Assembly: GCF_024505185.1 (NCBI RefSeq)
Contig: NZ_JANIBJ010000019.1
Span: 25,322-89,321 of the forward strand
DNA: 64,000 bases
Direction: 5' to 3'
Origin: Methylomonas subterranea
GTDB lineage: Bacteria > Pseudomonadota > Gammaproteobacteria > Methylococcales > Methylomonadaceae
Part shown: one piece after another, positions 9,124-17,779 of the stretch
How positions within the stretch are numbered: position 1 is the first letter of the stretch
Layout of the letters: every line of letters starts with the position of its first letter
Program-made: the position numbers and the translations under genes
Notes under the pieces: generated by a model
What the model was told of the DNA's origin: nothing
Databases searched by the model: none
The model's input: only the letters and a program-made list of their open reading frames with translations

Positions 9124-9423
9124 GGTAGGTTCCTTTGGCGGTGTCCTTGGTTCGGTGATTGAGGCTGAACAGCGTGCAGCCCCTCTAACGATCATCGGCT
9201 GATGAATGGCCGGGAATTATATAGCATCGTCCAGCTTGCCAGCGGAGGGCGGCAATATTGCCGTCGTTTTCAATGCTAGTTTGGCCTTATTTCCGGCCCA
9301 TTGACGTCTAAAAGACATTTCCAGCCCTCCAGGGCGGTCGCGGCAAAATTGGCAATAACTTGTTTCATGCGGGGAAATAATGACCTATACTCCAAAACTC
9401 CTAGTATCGGATGGAGATTTAGC
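9124..9423. other. Divergent intergenic region of mod and the 80-aa gene
   Basis: No gene is seen. It should hold the promoter of mod on the minus strand and of the small plus-strand gene. A TATACT at 9386-9391, 17 bp after a poor -35 (TTTCAT), is a possible -10 box for the latter. A GC-rich inverted sequence (CCAGCCCTCCAGGGCGG) lies at about 9320-9340. Confidence 0.4.
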
Positions 9424-9666
9424 ATGAAAAAACTGGTATCAATTCGCGCGCTGACTGCAAGAATCAATCGGAAACTGGCCAAGGAATCCAAGAGGCTGAT
9501 GAAATACAAGCCGAGGCTGGAAGAAAACCAGCCGATTGTCGAGTACGCCGTCGTCGATTTGAAGACGAACTCCATCATCAATTTTCACATGGCCAGCGAA
9601 ATACAGGAGTTCGCCCGCGGGCTGGGTTGCCTGGCTTCCCTGGAAGACGTTTCACTGGAAATATAA
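9424..9666 (+). CDS. Hypothetical protein, 80 aa
   Basis: Starts MKKLVSIRALTARINRK, with a strongly basic N-terminal half (K/R-rich to about residue 33) and a mixed C-terminal half containing VEYAVVDLKTNSII and ending VSLEI. ATG at 9424 has GGAG 9 bp upstream, and a clean terminator follows 25 bp after the stop, so it is a real monocistronic gene. The basic start suggests nucleic acid or ribosome binding, but I do not recognise the family. Confidence 0.7.
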   Translation: MKKLVSIRALTARINRKLAKESKRLMKYKPRLEENQPIVEYAVVDLKTNSIINFHMASEIQEFARGLGCLASLEDVSLEI

Positions 9667-9690
9667 ATCACGCGTCAACCGATGATCAAA

Positions 9691-9713
9691 GCCGGGGCAA
9701 CCCGGCTTTTTTG
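9691..9713 (+). terminator. Rho-independent terminator of the 80-aa gene
   Basis: GCCGGG, a short loop and CCCGGC, followed by six T. It begins 25 bp after the stop codon at 9666. Confidence 0.85.
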
Positions 9714-9717
9714 TGCC

Positions 9718-9923
9718 TAACGCTCATGAACCCGGCGCATCCCCCCGGCAAATGAAAGACAGTCGCGATGATGAACTTGCGAATCGCGACTGTGCGTCGC
9801 TCCTAGCATATCTTTCAGAGTAACGCTCATGAACCCGGCGCATCCCCCCGGCAAATGAAAGACAGTCGCGATGATGAACTTGCGAATCGCGACTGTGCGT
9901 CGCTCCTAGCATATCTTTCAGAG
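9718..9923. repeat. Two identical 103-bp tandem repeats
   Basis: Units 9718-9820 and 9821-9923 are identical base for base. Each starts TAACGCTCATGAACCCGG and ends CTTTCAGAG. Inside each is an 11-bp inverted repeat (ACAGTCGCGAT ... ATCGCGACTGT), enclosed by TGAAAG ... CTTTCA. A diverged third unit follows directly. Perfect identity points to recent duplication. Confidence 0.9.
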
Positions 9924-10099
9924 TAACGTTCATGAAGGTCTGGCGATCGCCCCGGCAAATGAAAGTAGTGCAGCTGGGTACGGTTCCTCGCCGGACAGGA
10001 CGCCGTAAATACGTCCGTGTAGGCTCGACGGCAGCATCCTTGCTGCCGACGCCTGTCCAACAAGCAACCGTACCCGCCCGATTTTTTACTTTCAGAGTA
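9924..10099. repeat. Third repeat unit with nested palindromes; inverted copy at 24.0 kb
   Basis: It begins and ends like the 103-bp units (TAACGTTCATGAA ... CTTTCAGAGTAA, with TGAAAG/CTTTCA inside), but its core is larger. Nested inverted repeats are GGGTACGGTT/AACCGTACCC outside, GGACAGG/CCTGTCC next, and CGGCAGCA/TGCTGCCG inside. About 135 bp of it recur in opposite orientation at 23963-24097. It fills the gap up to the end of the glycoside-hydrolase-like gene. Confidence 0.85.
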
Positions 10100-10118
10100 A
10101 TACCGGCAAAACGCCGCT

Positions 10119-13100
10119 TCAATATCGGGTCAGGGTCTGATAATCATCCCGCGGCAACACATAAAGCGGGCTGGCCGAAATGGTCAACCGCGCGTGTCCG
10201 CTATCGTCCACCGGCAATGGGCGACTTTCTCCCACCACGTCGACTACCAGCCAGGTTTTGCCGGGATCGAGCTGTAACGGCCATTCCGATACGCCTTCGT
10301 CATCGCGCCATACCATCAGGGTGGAACCGAAGCTGGCGGCTTGAATCTCGCCATCGCCGCCAGCCACGGCTTGATACGGCAAGCCGTCGATCAGGGCGCC
10401 CGCCGTATACAAGGCCGCTTCGCCGGGCTTATGCCCCATGGAATAATCCCACATGCGGCCGTAAGCCAAGTCGTATTCGTGGGCGATACAAAAGGCCAGA
10501 CCCAGATAATCCGCGCGGCTGTTGACCCAGGCTATCATTTTTGCCGCCTGCTCGGCTTGCCAGCGCCGGCCGTTGAAACCGTGCATGGCCTTGGCGCCGG
10601 TTTCGCCCAGCCAAAAAGGCAAACGATTTTGTTGGCCCAAGCTGTCATATACCGCCAACACGCCGCGTTCGTCTTCCGTGCCGCCGTTGCCCAGGGGACG
10701 GTCGAAGCGGGGAGCTTTTTGCGGATAGGCGTGTACATCCCAGGCGTCCTGGTAGCGATCCAAACCCAGTTGCAGAACTTGCTTAAACCAGTCGCCCTCG
10801 CCCGGCCGCACCAGACTGCCGCCCACGTAATGAGCATCCGGGCGGGCTTGATGGGCCCTTTGATATTCCGATTTGACCCGCGCCAGCCAATGTTGAGGTT
10901 CGCGCAATGTTTGCCATTCGGCCTCGTGGCGTATGTCGATTTCATTGCTGGCCTTGAAATAGCGGGTAAATCCGGCGGCGGCATCGATGAAATTCCGCCC
11001 GGCTTCCATCTCGTCGTTCAACCAATGGCTGTCGCCGGCCGAATCGGCAAACAGCTGCAATCCCAATTGGCGGGCCTGTTGCCATTGGGGCAGATATTGG
11101 CTGTCGAAGCCCGGATAGCTGCCGTAACTGTTGAATATGCCCATGCGCCGCAGCCATTCGAAGTATGCGCCGGTTTGGCGAAAGCTGTTATCGCCGTCGG
11201 CCAGCGCGTAATAATCGTTATTCCAGAGTTTCTTGTCGGCCAAGCGCTGTTTTTGCGCCGCGTGCCCCGCCACCACGCTAAAACCGTCGGCCGGATATTG
11301 CATGATCAGCCGGCCATCCGGCGTATACAGGGATGGGAAAACCGCGTAATAACCGGGCTCGCTTATCGGCCCCAGATCGACGTCGACCTGCCCCGGAAAT
11401 ACGCCATCGATTTCCCGCTCGGCCATGCGCTTGCCGCTGTAATTCAACACGCGCAGGCGCAGTTTGGCCTGAAAACGCGACAAGGGCGCCGGCAAGGCGT
11501 TTTGTTCCGAAATCGGCTGCCAACGCATATCCAGCGTAAGTTTGACCGCATCGCCCGCATGCGGCAGATTGGCTGGCGCATCAACAAACACCAGCGGCCT
11601 GATCAGGCCGGCAATCCGATTTAAGGCCAGATCGGCGCTCGGGTCGCTCAGTTGGGTTTGCAAGGCTTGACTGGGCTGGCCGTCGGTGTCGGTGAACAGG
11701 GTCTTAAAGAAAAATCGCTGGCCTTGCTCATGCCGCATTACCAGTTTCAACAGCAGGCTGTGCCAGCCCGGCGCAAAGTCCAGTTCGGCCAGTTGCGGGG
11801 CTTCCCGGGCCGGCGCGGTCGAACCTTTCAGCAAACCGGCGCCAGGTTCGCCGGCGGATGAAAAGCCGGCGGGCGGCTTGGGGTTGGCTTGCAAGCGCAG
11901 CGTCCGCCCATCCAGCCAAGCCGCAGAGCGAATGCCGGATTGGGCCAAATGCAATTGCAGCCGCGCCGACCCCGGGCTGTGCAAATACAGCTGCGCGTAG
12001 CCGGTGCCGCGCGACCAATCGTAAGTGTGTTCGGCCGAATCAAATATTTCCACGCCGGCGTCACTTTGGGTAACGGCGGCGCGCCAGAGTTTCATTGCAC
12101 CGCCCATCATTTGCTGGCTCAAATACGCCTGATCGGGATTGGGTCGCAGCACGGTTTCGCTGTCCAGGCCATTTATCGAAACGCCCGCCGGACCGTCCTG
12201 CAAACCGCCCACTAGCCAGGCCGCGGGCATGCCCCGCCGCAACGGTTGCGGCACGTCGGCATAGACCGGCGGCGGCGCTGGCATATGGCCGGCTTTCGCC
12301 GGATCGGCCAAAAACGCCGCTACTTGCTCGGCACTGCGAGGCCTATTCAACACCCCCAGCAGGGTAAATTTGTTGTCGCTGACCACGGCGGCCGGCAACA
12401 GCGAAACATTTAAGGCCTTGGCCATTTCAAGAGCCGGTTCGCCCAGCAGGTACTCGACGGACATCGGTTGCAGATGCTTTTGCGCTTCGCCGGCGGCAAG
12501 GCCGGCAAACAGCAATTCACCGCCCTCCCCCTTGCCATCCAACACGTACAATCGGCGTTGCGCATTGGCTTTGATCGCGGCCGAGGACAGAAAACGCTTT
12601 CTGGCTTCGGCCTGCTCCGGACTCATCCAGTCCCCTTGCGGAGTTTCCAGTTGCAATAAAAAGGCATCGAATACCTTGGCGCCGTCCGCCCGGCCGCTAT
12701 TGCCGATTTCCAGCCAGCTATCGCCCGGCAGCAAGTTAATGCTGTCTGATGCGGCCAACCATTGATATTCCCACGGCGTGCTATTGCTGGTGGTCAAATC
12801 GGCTCGCATGGTCAAGCGCTCCGGGCTGGCGCCAGCCTTGACGCTGAAACGCTGGCTCACCTGAGAAGCTTCTCCGCCGCTTTTATAGCGGGCAAAAAAA
12901 CGGTAGCGGCCGGGGACCAGGGCCGGCTCAGCATGAAAGGCAAAATTCGCTTGCCAATCCCCAAACCCTTGATGAAACACCTGTGCTTCGTCGTCCAGCA
13001 TCAACAAGGATTCGGCACCCCGCCCCGCTTTGGCGTCGCCGGTGATGACCCGCAATCCGGCCGGCTTTTCCAGGCCGGCCCAGTGCGGAGCCTTGCCCAA

Positions 13101-13736
13101 TTCCAGCAATACCGCCGGTTTATCGGGCAGTAGCGAAACCGGCAAGGTCGCTTTAGCTTGGGCCAATAAAAAGGCGTCGAAAGCTTTGGCGTCCTGGCCG
13201 GCACCGCTATTGCGCACTTCAACGACACGGTCGCCGGAGCGTAAATTCAGCATGCCTTCCGCGCCTATCCAGGCCGGCTGCCACCCCTTGGGTTTCAGCG
13301 CAAATGTCGCGCGTTTTTCCAATTGTTCGAGCTTCGGCCCGGCCCAGATTTCAAAGTTCTGTATGCATACATCGGGCTCGCCGCCTTGCCGCCAACGGGC
13401 CCAAAAACGGTAAGCCCCGGCCTCGGGCGCCGCGGCCAGTTGGAAACGAAACGCCGTTTCCCAGTCGCCAAAGCCGGGATGCAGACTGACTATCTCATCG
13501 TCAGCCACCTGAACGGTAGCCTCCGCCGCATTCAACCGCAAATCGCCGCTGACGAGGGTTAACGCCGGCTCCGCCATCCGCATGGGCCGGGAACCCAAAT
13601 CCAGCAACAGCGCGCTGGCGGGTGTCGAGCTTACAATGGGAAAGTCGGCGAATGCCGGTGCGGCATACAAAAGAACCAAGGCGAAAACGAATTCCGCAAC
13701 AAAAAAAACTGTTAACTGCGACAATGTTTTAATCAT
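10119..13736 (-). CDS. Large secreted glycoside-hydrolase-like protein
   Basis: A 1205-residue protein. ATG at 13736 gives a clear signal peptide (MIKTLSQLTVFFVAEF to APAFA); a longer frame from 13829 has no such logic. Residues about 60-195 and 210-345 are a duplicated beta-rich module, each with GFGDW, GxYRFxARxxxGGE and AFDAFLL, likely sugar-binding. The C-terminal third looks like a (beta/alpha)8 glycosidase of clan GH-A type: ASNEID carries a candidate acid/base Glu and FWLGETGAK a candidate nucleophile Glu. No exact GH family is recognised. It faces the repeat cluster downstream and is divergent from the kinase gene at 14001. It probably acts on extracellular or periplasmic polysaccharide. 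Confidence 0.7.
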   Translation of the reverse strand: MIKTLSQLTVFFVAEFVFALVLLYAAPAFADFPIVSSTPASALLLDLGSRPMRMAEPALTLVSGDLRLNAAEATVQVADDEIVSLHPGFGDWETAFRFQLAAAPEAGAYRFWARWRQGGEPDVCIQNFEIWAGPKLEQLEKRATFALKPKGWQPAWIGAEGMLNLRSGDRVVEVRNSGAGQDAKAFDAFLLAQAKATLPVSLLPDKPAVLLELGKAPHWAGLEKPAGLRVITGDAKAGRGAESLLMLDDEAQVFHQGFGDWQANFAFHAEPALVPGRYRFFARYKSGGEASQVSQRFSVKAGASPERLTMRADLTTSNSTPWEYQWLAASDSINLLPGDSWLEIGNSGRADGAKVFDAFLLQLETPQGDWMSPEQAEARKRFLSSAAIKANAQRRLYVLDGKGEGGELLFAGLAAGEAQKHLQPMSVEYLLGEPALEMAKALNVSLLPAAVVSDNKFTLLGVLNRPRSAEQVAAFLADPAKAGHMPAPPPVYADVPQPLRRGMPAAWLVGGLQDGPAGVSINGLDSETVLRPNPDQAYLSQQMMGGAMKLWRAAVTQSDAGVEIFDSAEHTYDWSRGTGYAQLYLHSPGSARLQLHLAQSGIRSAAWLDGRTLRLQANPKPPAGFSSAGEPGAGLLKGSTAPAREAPQLAELDFAPGWHSLLLKLVMRHEQGQRFFFKTLFTDTDGQPSQALQTQLSDPSADLALNRIAGLIRPLVFVDAPANLPHAGDAVKLTLDMRWQPISEQNALPAPLSRFQAKLRLRVLNYSGKRMAEREIDGVFPGQVDVDLGPISEPGYYAVFPSLYTPDGRLIMQYPADGFSVVAGHAAQKQRLADKKLWNNDYYALADGDNSFRQTGAYFEWLRRMGIFNSYGSYPGFDSQYLPQWQQARQLGLQLFADSAGDSHWLNDEMEAGRNFIDAAAGFTRYFKASNEIDIRHEAEWQTLREPQHWLARVKSEYQRAHQARPDAHYVGGSLVRPGEGDWFKQVLQLGLDRYQDAWDVHAYPQKAPRFDRPLGNGGTEDERGVLAVYDSLGQQNRLPFWLGETGAKAMHGFNGRRWQAEQAAKMIAWVNSRADYLGLAFCIAHEYDLAYGRMWDYSMGHKPGEAALYTAGALIDGLPYQAVAGGDGEIQAASFGSTLMVWRDDEGVSEWPLQLDPGKTWLVVDVVGESRPLPVDDSGHARLTISASPLYVLPRDDYQTLTRY

Positions 13737-13960
13737 GAGATTATCCGAAAGCAGCGAAACAAATTCGCAAAACCGCAGGCATGCTAGAATTTGTTCGCAT
13801 GGTAACGCCATAAACTTCAAACCTGCCAAACACTTTTAGCACCAAACCATGCCGGGCCTAAAAAAAACGGTTTTAAGTCTGCCGCCTCATCGTATCGATA
13901 CCAACATCAAGTTCCGGTCAAGCTCAATTTTTCTGTTAAATTTTCATGAATTCCGAATTT

Positions 13961-13987
13961 GTCGGCGGTACCGCCGCTTTTTTTCCT
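13961..13987 (+). terminator. Hairpin plus T-run in the kinase leader
   Basis: A stem of CGGCG/CGCCG around GTAC is followed by seven T. It lies 14 bp before the ATG of the kinase at 14001. It may be a terminator or an attenuator of the signalling operon; the stem is short, so this is tentative. Confidence 0.4.
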
Positions 13988-14000
13988 TAGTTGTGTGTGG

Positions 14001-15449
14001 ATGAAATATAAGACTCTGTTATCTTTGAAATCGCTGATCGTACTCGGTTTCGCCACCGCGGTGATTCCGCTGTTTTTGGGCGTCATCTACGCGGCATACG
14101 GACTGAGGGAAACCGCCGAACTCGGCAGAGTCATCAATTCGCAGGTATTCGAACAAACCAAAACCATACGCTTGGTACTGCAAAAATCATCGGATATCGA
14201 GCGCAAGGCTCGCTTGTTCGTGTTGTTGTCCGACCCCGGCTTGCGGCAACCCTATGAACGGGAGTCCTACGAAGCGGCGCGGGCATCCTTTAAACAGGCC
14301 TTGAGCGACCTGCTGAAACTGCACGTGGACAACAAGATAGCCCTGCTGGTGAACGAATTATCCGAAAAGGAAAACCTGATTTATCAGCAAATCATCGGCT
14401 CGGAAACCGAACAAACCTTTAAATTACCCATCGATGAAGCCTTTCAAGGCTTTCGGGAATCGTCCACTGTTTTGTCGCGCGAATTCGAAAACCACGTCGA
14501 ACACACCTTTAACGAATTGCGCCAGTTATCGGAGGCGCTGGAACAGGGTTTATTGATCAAGGGCGCGGTTTTGCTGTTACTGTCCTGCGCTTTGGTGACC
14601 GGCCTGTTGGCGGTGCTGTCCGGTTCCATGCGACAACTGGACGCGGCCATACGCCGCCTGGGCTCGGGCGAACTGGAGCAAGCGATAGAAGTCACGGGAC
14701 CCGCCGATTTGCATTCGCTCGGCGAGCGTCTGGAATGGTTGCGCACGCATTTGATGGCGCTGGAATCGTCCAAGCAACAACTGATGCAAAACCTGGCCCG
14801 CGAAATCGAACAACCTCTGCAACATATCCGCGAAGGCGCCGAACACTTGAACGCGCCGGACGAGCAAATGCCCGGTAATCCGGAAACCGACCTTGCGCAA
14901 CAGGTGGAAGCCAGTGTCGACAAGCTGCAAACCGTCTCCGAACAGCTGTTAAAATACAGCATGATCCAGGCCGCCCCGTCGGCGCAAGACATGAGTCTCG
15001 TCGACATGCGCGAACTGTTGGAAACAGAGCTGGAAAGTTTGCACACCGCCTTGCAAGCCAAGGCCATCAGGGTGAGAAAACTGCTCAAACCGCTAAAAAT
15101 TACCGGTGTGGCGGAGCAATTCCGAGACTTCACGCGGGAATTGCTCGCCAATGCCATTCAGTTTTCGCCGGAAAACGGTGAGATTCGCGTCATGCTGCGG
15201 GATAGTGGCGATTACATGGAATTGGAAATAGAAGATGACGGCCCCGGTATCGAGCCCGAGCTACGCCTGCATGTTTTTGAGCCATTTTACCGCTCCGGCT
15301 CCGGCGACCGCGAACGCCACGGTTTGGGATTGGCAATGGTGCGCGAGTACGTCGCCCACCATCAAGGTAAAGTAGAATTTATCGACCCCAGACTGGACTA
15401 TTTCGGCGCCCGGGTCAGAGTCCGGATTCCGCTGGATATTGCCGAATGA
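14001..15449 (+). CDS. QseE/GlrK-like sensor kinase lacking the phospho-acceptor histidine
   Basis: A 482-residue membrane sensor: helix at about residues 13-33, periplasmic region to about 180, second helix, HAMP, then kinase core. The ATP-binding part is complete, with N box ELLANAIQFSP, EDDGPGIEPE, FEPFYR and HGLGLAMV. The dimerization helix reads NLAREIEQPLQHIREG where QseE/GlrK proteins have a SHE(L/F)KTPL-type box, so Arg267 replaces the phosphorylated His. It overlaps or nearly abuts the QseG-like lipoprotein gene, as qseE does qseG. It is probably a pseudokinase that senses and modulates a partner. ATG at 14001 is preferred over a TTG at 13959 that would put the hairpin inside the gene. 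Confidence 0.85.
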   Translation: MKYKTLLSLKSLIVLGFATAVIPLFLGVIYAAYGLRETAELGRVINSQVFEQTKTIRLVLQKSSDIERKARLFVLLSDPGLRQPYERESYEAARASFKQALSDLLKLHVDNKIALLVNELSEKENLIYQQIIGSETEQTFKLPIDEAFQGFRESSTVLSREFENHVEHTFNELRQLSEALEQGLLIKGAVLLLLSCALVTGLLAVLSGSMRQLDAAIRRLGSGELEQAIEVTGPADLHSLGERLEWLRTHLMALESSKQQLMQNLAREIEQPLQHIREGAEHLNAPDEQMPGNPETDLAQQVEASVDKLQTVSEQLLKYSMIQAAPSAQDMSLVDMRELLETELESLHTALQAKAIRVRKLLKPLKITGVAEQFRDFTRELLANAIQFSPENGEIRVMLRDSGDYMELEIEDDGPGIEPELRLHVFEPFYRSGSGDRERHGLGLAMVREYVAHHQGKVEFIDPRLDYFGARVRVRIPLDIAE

Positions 15450-15463
15450 GGCAAGGAATTTTT

Positions 15464-16039
15464 ATGCTATTTTCATACCCCGCGCGTTTATTCTGCTTAG
15501 TGTTAACCATGTTGCTGCTGGCCGGTTGCGCGGGCTTTAATTCCCGTTCCGATCGAGACGCGCAAAACCGTTACGATCCCTACGCACAATCGGGCATTGA
15601 CGAACTGCTGGCTTTCGGCGCCAGCATGGCCGGCATGGCGGAAGCTGACAGGGCCGAGTTATGTAAATCCTTGCTTAACACCCAAAAAATATCGCCGTCC
15701 GACGGTAAACAGTTACATCTGATGGTCGGCAGGTTGTTGTCGGACACTTGCGGCGATATTCCCGATATTCTGGAAGGCGTCCAGACCATGGCGCCGGCTT
15801 ATGCGTCAGACGTCCGGGTACAGCGGCTGATCGCCATCCATGTCCAGGCACTCAAACGTCTGCAGCGCCAATCCGAAAAAATCGGCGCGGTGCAACAAAA
15901 GCAGAAAAAAGCCAAAACCGCCCTGGAAGCCAAAGATGCCACGGAACCGAAACAAACCGAAAATCGCTTGTTGCGGGAAAAGCTCGAGGCCATCCGCTCC
16001 ATGGAAAAACAACTGGATGAAAGCGTGGAAAGCAACTAA
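15464..16039 (+). CDS. QseG-like lipoprotein
   Basis: A 191-residue lipoprotein: the signal ends LLLAGC, so lipidation is expected at that Cys. Two conserved Cys pairs may follow (ELCKSLL and SDTCGDI). The C-terminal third is a charged coiled coil rich in K/E/Q. In QseE-QseG-QseF systems the lipoprotein sits between kinase and regulator and helps activate the kinase. ATG at 15464 has AAGGA 7 bp upstream; an in-frame ATG at 15446 would overlap the kinase stop by four bases and is the alternative. The assignment to QseG rests on position and general form. Confidence 0.65.
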   Translation: MLFSYPARLFCLVLTMLLLAGCAGFNSRSDRDAQNRYDPYAQSGIDELLAFGASMAGMAEADRAELCKSLLNTQKISPSDGKQLHLMVGRLLSDTCGDIPDILEGVQTMAPAYASDVRVQRLIAIHVQALKRLQRQSEKIGAVQQKQKKAKTALEAKDATEPKQTENRLLREKLEAIRSMEKQLDESVESN

Positions 16040-16138
16040 GGACTCCGTCCTTAATCCCTTATCTATTGATATCCCACACTCTAACCCTCTCACGGAGGGC
16101 GAGGGAACGGAATACGGAAGTTATTTTGGGCGGAATCC
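16038..16138. repeat. Dispersed palindromic element, copy 1
   Basis: Begins AAGGACTCCG and ends GGGCGGAATCC, roughly inverted ends. The inner words TTGATATCCC and GAGGGAACGGAATACGGAAG are shared with the copies at 23.3 and 52.2 kb. It overlaps the last two bases of the lipoprotein gene and fills most of the gap to the next kinase. Confidence 0.75.
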
Positions 16139-16168
16139 AATCTTTTTTGCAGTGAGCGCTTAAACCGT

Positions 16169-17779
16169 ATGTTCCGCTTCCGTCTGGCCTTGGTGATTGC
16201 AATTTCGTTCTGTTTCGTGTTGCTGTTGGACGGCATCATGTATTGGGGTTCCAATCAGGTAGCCGGCCATTTTCAACGCAGTCAAACCGCGTTTGAGGCA
16301 TTCGACCGCTACGAAAACCTGTCGCAGGAAGCCTACCGTTACTTCAAGCAACAAATGGACAGGCTGGTGACCAGCGGCGGTAAGGCTGAAGCCGATCTGG
16401 CTAGCTCCAAGCAAGGTTTACTTGAAGCCATGCGGGCGCTCAGGGAGCACGCGGTAAAAGAGCCGGCGCCGATAGCGGACAAACAAGCCATGGACCAGGA
16501 TAAGGCGGCGGAACTGGAACGGGTAGCCAATCTGACCGCGTTTCTGGATGCCAGCGAATACCGTTTCAACGAAGTAGGCCACCTAAGCGAGCAAGGCAAA
16601 AGAAACGAGGCCTTGCAAGCGTTATCCAAATTTTCCGACGAAGAAATCGACAGCAAATTTCAGCCGCTGATCGATGCGGCCATTCACGTCGAGCGTACCA
16701 AGGCCGCGCAAGCCAAGCAGGAGCTGGAAAACCTGATCGTCCAATCGCGCTGGGTGACTGCTTTGGCAGCGGCGGTTGCGGCGATTTTCAGCCTCACCGG
16801 CGGCATATTCCTGCTCAGGCGGGTTAAGAACCCCATGGAAGCCCTGATGCAAGGCACCAACGAAATCGCCTCCGGCAATTTGAGTTACCGCATCATTTTG
16901 AACAGCCGGGATGAGTTTGCCTATCTTGCCAGCCATTTCAACAAAATGGCTATTGAGCTGGGCGTACAGCAGGAAAAACTGCGCCAAGGCCGGGCGGAGC
17001 TGGAAAACCGCGTCGCCGAACGCACGCATGAATTGCAACAATTAAATCAAGCCCTGAAACGCATGGATGCCGAACGGCGCGAATTCCTGGCGGATATCAG
17101 CCATGAACTGCGCACGCCCATCACGGTAATCAGGGGCGAAGCCGAAGTAACCCTGCGCGGATCGCAGCGCGACCCGGACGAATATAAGGATACCCTGCAA
17201 CGCATCCTGGACTTGTCCATGCAGTTGGGTAAATATGTCAACGACCTGCTGTTTCTGGCCCGCTCCGAAACCGCCAATCTGCAATTCGACTGGCATGAAC
17301 TGGACCTTTCCGAGTTACTAGCCAGCAGCCTGGAGGATTTCCGGGTAATGGCGGAAGAAAGCGCCATCAGCCTGTCGTTCACGCCCCTCGATCAATCGGT
17401 CTGGCTGTTCGGAGATAAACTGCGTCTGCGTCAGGTACTGTTTATCTTGGGCGATAACGCCTGCCGCTATTCAAAACCGGGCGGACGGATCATAATTAAC
17501 ACCTGGCTGGATGAAACAGATGTTTACATCAGTATTTCAGACCAGGGCATAGGTATCCCTTCCCAGGATCTGGAACGAATATTCGAACGCAACTTTCGCA
17601 GCGAGAACGCCCGCCGTTTACACGATGACGGTTCCGGACTCGGGTTGCCCCTGGCCAAATCCATTTTAAAGGCGCATGGCGGACAAATCAGTGTCGACAG
17701 CGGCGAAAATGCCGGCACCACCTTTACCATCAAGCTGCCGTTAATTTCCACAGACGAGAATCAAGATTCCAATGAATGA
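16169..17779 (+). CDS. HAMP sensor histidine kinase
   Basis: A 536-residue kinase: N-terminal helix (residues 3-25), periplasmic domain to about 190, second helix, HAMP at about 215-270, coiled coil, HisKA with an intact DISHELRTPITVIRGE box, and ATPase boxes GDNACRYSKPGG, ISDQGIGIPS, FERNF and GSGLGLPLAK. It is the catalytic kinase for the regulator that follows, whose ATG overlaps its end by 8 bp. The upstream QseE-like protein lacks its His, so the two may form a joint sensor. Stimulus unknown. Confidence 0.92.
   Translation: MFRFRLALVIAISFCFVLLLDGIMYWGSNQVAGHFQRSQTAFEAFDRYENLSQEAYRYFKQQMDRLVTSGGKAEADLASSKQGLLEAMRALREHAVKEPAPIADKQAMDQDKAAELERVANLTAFLDASEYRFNEVGHLSEQGKRNEALQALSKFSDEEIDSKFQPLIDAAIHVERTKAAQAKQELENLIVQSRWVTALAAAVAAIFSLTGGIFLLRRVKNPMEALMQGTNEIASGNLSYRIILNSRDEFAYLASHFNKMAIELGVQQEKLRQGRAELENRVAERTHELQQLNQALKRMDAERREFLADISHELRTPITVIRGEAEVTLRGSQRDPDEYKDTLQRILDLSMQLGKYVNDLLFLARSETANLQFDWHELDLSELLASSLEDFRVMAEESAISLSFTPLDQSVWLFGDKLRLRQVLFILGDNACRYSKPGGRIIINTWLDETDVYISISDQGIGIPSQDLERIFERNFRSENARRLHDDGSGLGLPLAKSILKAHGGQISVDSGENAGTTFTIKLPLISTDENQDSNE

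Noticed and set aside
9718..10099. Possible CRISPR array
   Set aside because: The repeats are 103 bp and directly adjacent without variable spacers, and no cas gene is present.
10341..11624. Plus-strand frame of 427 codons inside the glycoside-hydrolase-like gene
   Set aside because: It lies wholly antisense to a longer frame with a signal peptide and domain structure, and its translation has no recognisable motif or start signal; a GC-rich shadow.
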